DNA of 64,000 bases from Branchiostoma floridae (taxonomy: Eukaryota; Chordata; Leptocardii; Amphioxiformes; Branchiostomatidae), in NCBI RefSeq assembly GCF_000003815.2, contig NC_049984.1, positions 7,531,371 to 7,595,370 on the forward strand, read 5' to 3'. Below are positions 59,821 through 64,000 of this stretch, in pieces; within the stretch, counting starts at the first letter, position 1, and each line of letters starts with the position of its first letter. The position numbers and the translations under genes are program-made. Below the pieces are notes generated by a model. It was not told where the DNA came from, ran no database searches, and saw nothing but the letters and a program-made list of their open reading frames with translations.

Positions 59821-62505
59821 CTAAAACACGCTGAATCGCCTCGCCCTGGTGGCTCTCTGTTTCGGAAGTCGATGAAAGATTGAGCTTTCTGGCGCGCTCA
59901 CGTTTCCTTCCTCTGATCCACTGCTTTCTCGTCGGTCCCTAAAGCGTGAGGGATTAACCGGCATCCCCGAGAGCCTCCTTGAAGCATCAAAGACGTCCTG
60001 GTCTTCGTCAGACGACTCTGACCCACCCGTTTTCTTGGTGCCTGGAGCGCTCATCCCTTCAGCCTGTTCCTTGACATTGTCTTTCGAGCCCTCTTCTTCT
60101 GACAAAGTCTTCATAGTGGAGGAAAAACCAGAAACTGGCAACCTATGGCCAAACGATCTCTTCCTTTCCTTTGGCGCAACAGGAGGTGCAGCAATCAGCT
60201 CTTCATCGGTGCTGCTGGAACGCCGAGACATCGGAACGTCCCAAGGATGCACCTTTGCCTGTACCTGTTCCTCTTCAAACTCCTCTTTTCCTTTGAGCGT
60301 CTTGAGGATGTGACCAAAGCGCTTGCGAAACCGTCGAACATCCTCCTTTCGTTTCCCTACCCATCTCATAGGATCTAGCCGGCTGCCATCCTCCACTGAC
60401 GAGTGCATATCCCCGGCATCCTTCTTCTCATTGTAACCGGAATCTAGACTGCTGGGAAGGGACATGCTGCGTCTCTGACCCTTGGCATAGGCTAGAAACA
60501 TGCGCACGGAGTCCTCAAGATCGGAAGCAGGATAGTCATTGTGTCTCATCACACTCATACTTCTACCTCTTTTCAGAAATCTTCCAAGCCTGGACTTCTT
60601 TTTCTTCTTTCTTTCTGTCTTCTCATTGTTGTCTGACTCATTACTGCTTTGACTTTGTCGCTCACCATCATCTTCTTCGTTTTCGTCTTCTTCAGAAGGC
60701 GTCTCCTCCTTCGTTTCCTCCAGTTCTATATCATCGTTGCTATCACTGGAAGGATCGTTTAGATCATAGAAAGGGCGTCCTTCAATTGTAACTCTTCTTT
60801 GTGCATGTACAGGGAGCCGCTGTGTTGGTCCGTTCTCATCGTCGTCTTCGATTTTGGGCACCTTTTTGCTTCGATTCAAAGAAAATAGTGAAAATCTTCT
60901 TGTCTTTGCCTTTCCTTCTTTTTCCGTGTATCCGTGGTCACCGGTCTTCCAAGACGTCATGAAAGACCCCACTGAGAACCCCAAATCTGGAACGCTGAAT
61001 CTTCTAGATCTTGGTTGACGCGTGGCGATGTGCTCTATGGCGACTTGATCCTCATCTGTAGTGTCGATATCGATGGAACTTTTCCTACTGGAGAACGATA
61101 GTCGTCGGTAAGCAGATTCTAGAAGACTGTCAGTGCTGTCGCCTTGACTGGTCTCACTGTCATCAGACACCATTGACACCCCAGACAGCTTCCGCCCGAT
61201 CTCATCCCGATATTTCCGTCCTATGTCCATGATGGCCTCCATCATCCTACTTCCTGATGACTTTCTCCGTTCACCAATGCCGTCTCCGGGTTCAGAATCA
61301 GACTCTTCCAGCAGCCACGATGGCATGAAGCTTCTTCGTCTGAAGGCACTGCCTCGTTCTGCGCAGGGGTCCCAAATGGAGACTTTGCCAAGAAGCTTCT
61401 CCTCATCAAGGGTTTGTGTCTGATGCCGAACGAACTCTAACCGCTGGAGTAACTGTTCGGGGACCTCCTGTGGGGACTGCCCTGCTATGGCTTCTGTCAG
61501 CCGGTGGTTCAGGTGATGGTGGATCTGCACAATCTCCTTGTTGCTTCCACATGTCAGCAGGTTCTGTCCCAGCTCTATCAGCCCCTCGTGTTCGTCCGTG
61601 CGAAGCCCGTGCTGCTGCTTTGCCTCTTGTATCTTTATCCACATCTCCATCGCAAAGTCATCCACTCTACCGAGCAGCGCGGCCTCCTTCTCCTTCACCG
61701 TCTTCGTCAAAGACTCGATGACGTTCTTCGCCTCTTCTTGGATTTCCGCTCTCACCTTTTGAACTGTAGCTTGGAGGTCGTCGTCAAGCTTCCATCGCCC
61801 TTCCCTACACTTACGAATCATTTCCCTCGCTTCCGACCTGTAGACTTCGGCCTTCTCCGACAGTCCGGTGATGTCATGATACATGTGCTCTAGCTCGGTG
61901 CAGATGCCGCACGCCATTTCTCGGCAATCCTCGCAGAAGGACAGCTCCGGCTCGCCGTGCTGAGGGCAGATGGAGTTCCGGCTGAGGTGCATCTCTATGA
62001 GATGGAGCGGGGAGCACTCCTCGCAGAGATACTCGTCGCAACTACGACACACCCTCGTGCAGGGTAAGAGACACCGTGCAGGATCGCGGTAGGATTTCGC
62101 TTTGTGATGACAGTGGTGCCTCCGAATATCTACATCCAAATCACAGACCGATATAGCGGTACAGGTCTGGGATAAGCGTGAGAGAAACTCCGCTGCCCTG
62201 TGATACAGTGCATCTAGTCCTATCTTGGGCACGCGTGTGACGATTGCACAGAGGGGACAACTGAGTTGGTTGTCGGATCCAAGATGGCGGCTGATACAGC
62301 GGAGACAGAAGGCGTGCCAGCAGTAGAGGATTCTGGGATTGTGCAGCCGTCGGTAGCAAAGTCGGCAGAGGAGGAAGTTGAATTCTGCAGGCAGACTGTG
62401 GTCTACAGCCGCACTCCTCCTCCTTCCATCGTCATCTCCGTCTGTAACAAGCAAAAAGTCAACATGGAAATTTAGAATTCGTTCCACACTCGACACAGGT
62501 AACAA
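59821..62505 (-). CDS. TRIM-like RING/B-box/coiled-coil protein with long disordered phospho-motif tail
   Basis: An uninterrupted frame of 894 codons. RING C3HC4 at 47-86 (C47, C50, C62, H64, C67, C70, C83, C86). A degenerate B-box1-like Cys/His stretch lies at about 145-173. B-box2 at 180-210 has C180, H183, C191, C194, C199, C202, H207 and H210. A coiled coil runs over about 214-370. The rest (about 385-894) is Ser/Arg/Glu-rich and probably disordered, with an acidic run near 590-615, a poly-Lys run at 633-637 and repeated R-R-x-S sites. I see no SPRY, NHL, FN3 or filamin domain. The RBCC core suggests a RING E3 ligase; the substrate is unknown. The start is uncertain: a tttgcttgttacag acceptor-like site ends at 62442, 21 codons downstream of the first ATG, and the first 21 residues may be intron-derived. 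Not assignable to a named TRIM. Confidence 0.88.
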   Translation of the reverse strand: MLPVSSVERILNFHVDFLLVTDGDDDGRRRSAAVDHSLPAEFNFLLCRLCYRRLHNPRILYCWHAFCLRCISRHLGSDNQLSCPLCAIVTRVPKIGLDALYHRAAEFLSRLSQTCTAISVCDLDVDIRRHHCHHKAKSYRDPARCLLPCTRVCRSCDEYLCEECSPLHLIEMHLSRNSICPQHGEPELSFCEDCREMACGICTELEHMYHDITGLSEKAEVYRSEAREMIRKCREGRWKLDDDLQATVQKVRAEIQEEAKNVIESLTKTVKEKEAALLGRVDDFAMEMWIKIQEAKQQHGLRTDEHEGLIELGQNLLTCGSNKEIVQIHHHLNHRLTEAIAGQSPQEVPEQLLQRLEFVRHQTQTLDEEKLLGKVSIWDPCAERGSAFRRRSFMPSWLLEESDSEPGDGIGERRKSSGSRMMEAIMDIGRKYRDEIGRKLSGVSMVSDDSETSQGDSTDSLLESAYRRLSFSSRKSSIDIDTTDEDQVAIEHIATRQPRSRRFSVPDLGFSVGSFMTSWKTGDHGYTEKEGKAKTRRFSLFSLNRSKKVPKIEDDDENGPTQRLPVHAQRRVTIEGRPFYDLNDPSSDSNDDIELEETKEETPSEEDENEEDDGERQSQSSNESDNNEKTERKKKKKSRLGRFLKRGRSMSVMRHNDYPASDLEDSVRMFLAYAKGQRRSMSLPSSLDSGYNEKKDAGDMHSSVEDGSRLDPMRWVGKRKEDVRRFRKRFGHILKTLKGKEEFEEEQVQAKVHPWDVPMSRRSSSTDEELIAAPPVAPKERKRSFGHRLPVSGFSSTMKTLSEEEGSKDNVKEQAEGMSAPGTKKTGGSESSDEDQDVFDASRRLSGMPVNPSRFRDRRESSGSEEGNVSAPESSIFHRLPKQRATRARRFSVF

Positions 62506-64000
62506 TAACCTGTGGTTAGGGTCGTCATGGACGTCCAGCCAGAAACCTGTGTTTGAGCCGAGCTACATCGCGAGCAACCAACGGGCCTTATGGAAATGAG
62601 TACGGTTAGATCCGATCATGTGGATAGAAACTTACAAGCCGGTCTTATTCAGCTTGTACTTACTGTACAAAACTAGTATACTGTACAAAACAAGGCGATT
62701 TATAGGTTATAAAGTTACGAAACAAACAAACAAACACATTATGTGGAAGGACATCAAACCAAAGTCTATAAGGATTCGATTCACTCACTCCGGGAGGTAT
62801 CCCTACTCTTATCGTGCCTTTTCAGATTCGAACCCAGTACCATTAGATTCTAATTCAACAATCGTCATTAAAATCATTTAAAGCACTTAATGTGCATTTC
62901 TACACTGTCTTATGTTAATGGCCCGTACACATTTCAATAAGAGTCAATATTGCCACACTAGACTTGCAAAGGGTTACACAACGCTATTAGGCTAATGTAC
63001 TTTTACCACTTGGTCTATCTATGTTTAGGTCTCTCTCTTTTTTGCTGAAGGCGTTGGCGGCTTCTTCTGACTACTCTACCGTTTTGTTGCAATGTTTGTT
63101 TTTGTGTTGTATTATGTAAGAGTGTCACCTTTTGTTTCCTTTACAAATGGCCTTTTGCGTTTTTGTTTACGTTGACTCATCACAGCATTTTTACCGGCAA
63201 CGACGGCTGGAAAATCCATGTCTTGTATACTGATTTCTGGAGTAATGTCTTAATTGTGTATGCTAATGGCATTTTTTCTGCGAGCATGTAATTTTTTGCC
63301 TTAGACAGACTGGTACAACAGGCAAGTATATGGCGATTTGCAGTATGGTCGCATTTCTTTTCTTCTTTTTTTCCTTTTTCTTTTGGAAAAGAGTACACAC
63401 AGTTTTGTGGCCGAAGTGCGACAGAAAACAGAGATGGAAATAGTTTGACTAATATAACTTAAGATGTTTTAAGCCGTAGATATTGTGTGGCACATGGCTT
63501 GATCTGCCCTCCTTTTAGTATTCCAGAAGACCACACTTGTAGAAGTCTTTCTGCGTGATTGCACGAGACGAAATGTGTTGGCACGAACATTCACTGAACA
63601 TAACTTGCTAAAAGGGCACAAAGGCACGGATGTTTGACGGTAAATAGTCTTCTTCTTCTTTTGCGACAGTAGACACAATCACTGTCCCTGTTTGTAAACT
63701 GTCCCAACAGAAAGGGGTGACATGCCATGACTGTGATGCTTTGTTGGAATCCCATGTCACGTTAATGCCACAGTTTACGTCTAAAAATAGACCCTTTGCA
63801 GGTGTAACGTTAACGCCGATAATACCACTGGGTACCTTTAGACTATTACACTTAAAACGGTGAATTTAATTTTAATCTACTGATACAGCGTCGATTGTCC
63901 ATGAAGTATGCACACTTTAGCCTCTCCCGGGCTTCGCGTGGAACTCGGTGCTCCTAATTGTAGAATATTGGCACAGAATAGAGTCAATATAGTACGCTAG
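62506..64000. other. No gene supported: upstream of the TRIM-like gene
   Basis: Possible promoter and 5' exon of the TRIM-like gene lie here, but no ATG exon with a matching phase-1 donor was recognised. It also contains a SINE fragment. Confidence 0.5.
62815..62860 (-). mobile_element. Fragment of a tRNA-derived SINE
   Basis: On the - strand, tctaatggtactgggttcga and then atctg give a box B and share the words around it with the SINE at 53808-54066 (accattagattct on +). The box A part is degenerate. Confidence 0.4.

Overview
The window reads as a piece of a nuclear genome from an invertebrate chordate, most likely an amphioxus (Branchiostoma). That assignment is inference. It rests on intron-rich genes whose proteins resemble vertebrate ones closely, AT-rich introns, many short inverted-repeat elements (MITEs), a tRNA-derived SINE and many tandem repeats. 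A run of exactly 100 N (50876-50975) marks a scaffold gap. It lies inside an intron and costs no recognised coding sequence.

Three protein genes can be supported. (1) On the + strand, from about 15.9 to 42.9 kb, is an ETO/MTG/Nervy (CBFA2T) family transcriptional corepressor. Ten coding exons carry NHR1/TAFH, NHR2, NHR3 and the NHR4 MYND zinc finger, giving 569 aa from the chosen ATG. Exons join in frame at GT-AG sites throughout. The stop is at 39999-40001 and a likely poly(A) signal at 42901. At least one further 5' exon must lie upstream. (2) On the - strand, from about 58.0 down to 43.5 kb, is an RSPRY1 orthologue (RING plus SPRY). Fourteen coding exons give 612 aa. (3) On the - strand, from 62.5 down to 59.8 kb, is an 894-codon uninterrupted reading frame for a TRIM-like RING/B-box/coiled-coil protein. 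It has no recognisable C-terminal SPRY, NHL or FN3 domain. Its long disordered tail is full of R-R-x-S sites.

Layout: 1-15896 holds no gene that I can support; it is 5' intron or upstream DNA of the CBFA2T gene, with one protein-like ORF near 8.7 kb left open. From 15.9 to 42.9 kb is CBFA2T, with a first mapped intron of 13.7 kb. The CBFA2T and RSPRY1 genes converge, and their likely poly(A) signals are about 0.6 kb apart with a small minisatellite between them. RSPRY1 and the TRIM-like gene are in tandem on the - strand. From 62.5 to 64.0 kb I see only a SINE fragment and non-coding DNA.

The three genes do not form a pathway. CBFA2T proteins are nuclear corepressor scaffolds, RSPRY1 is a putative E3 ligase and the TRIM-like protein is another. 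The more unusual content is a candidate 57-bp in-frame cassette exon between NHR2 and NHR3, NAGNAG acceptors, and tandem duplications that copy or abut splice sites. There are also several MITE families whose insertion sites can be read against empty copies within this same window, and the phospho-motif-rich TRIM tail. I did not find a clearly new multi-gene system.
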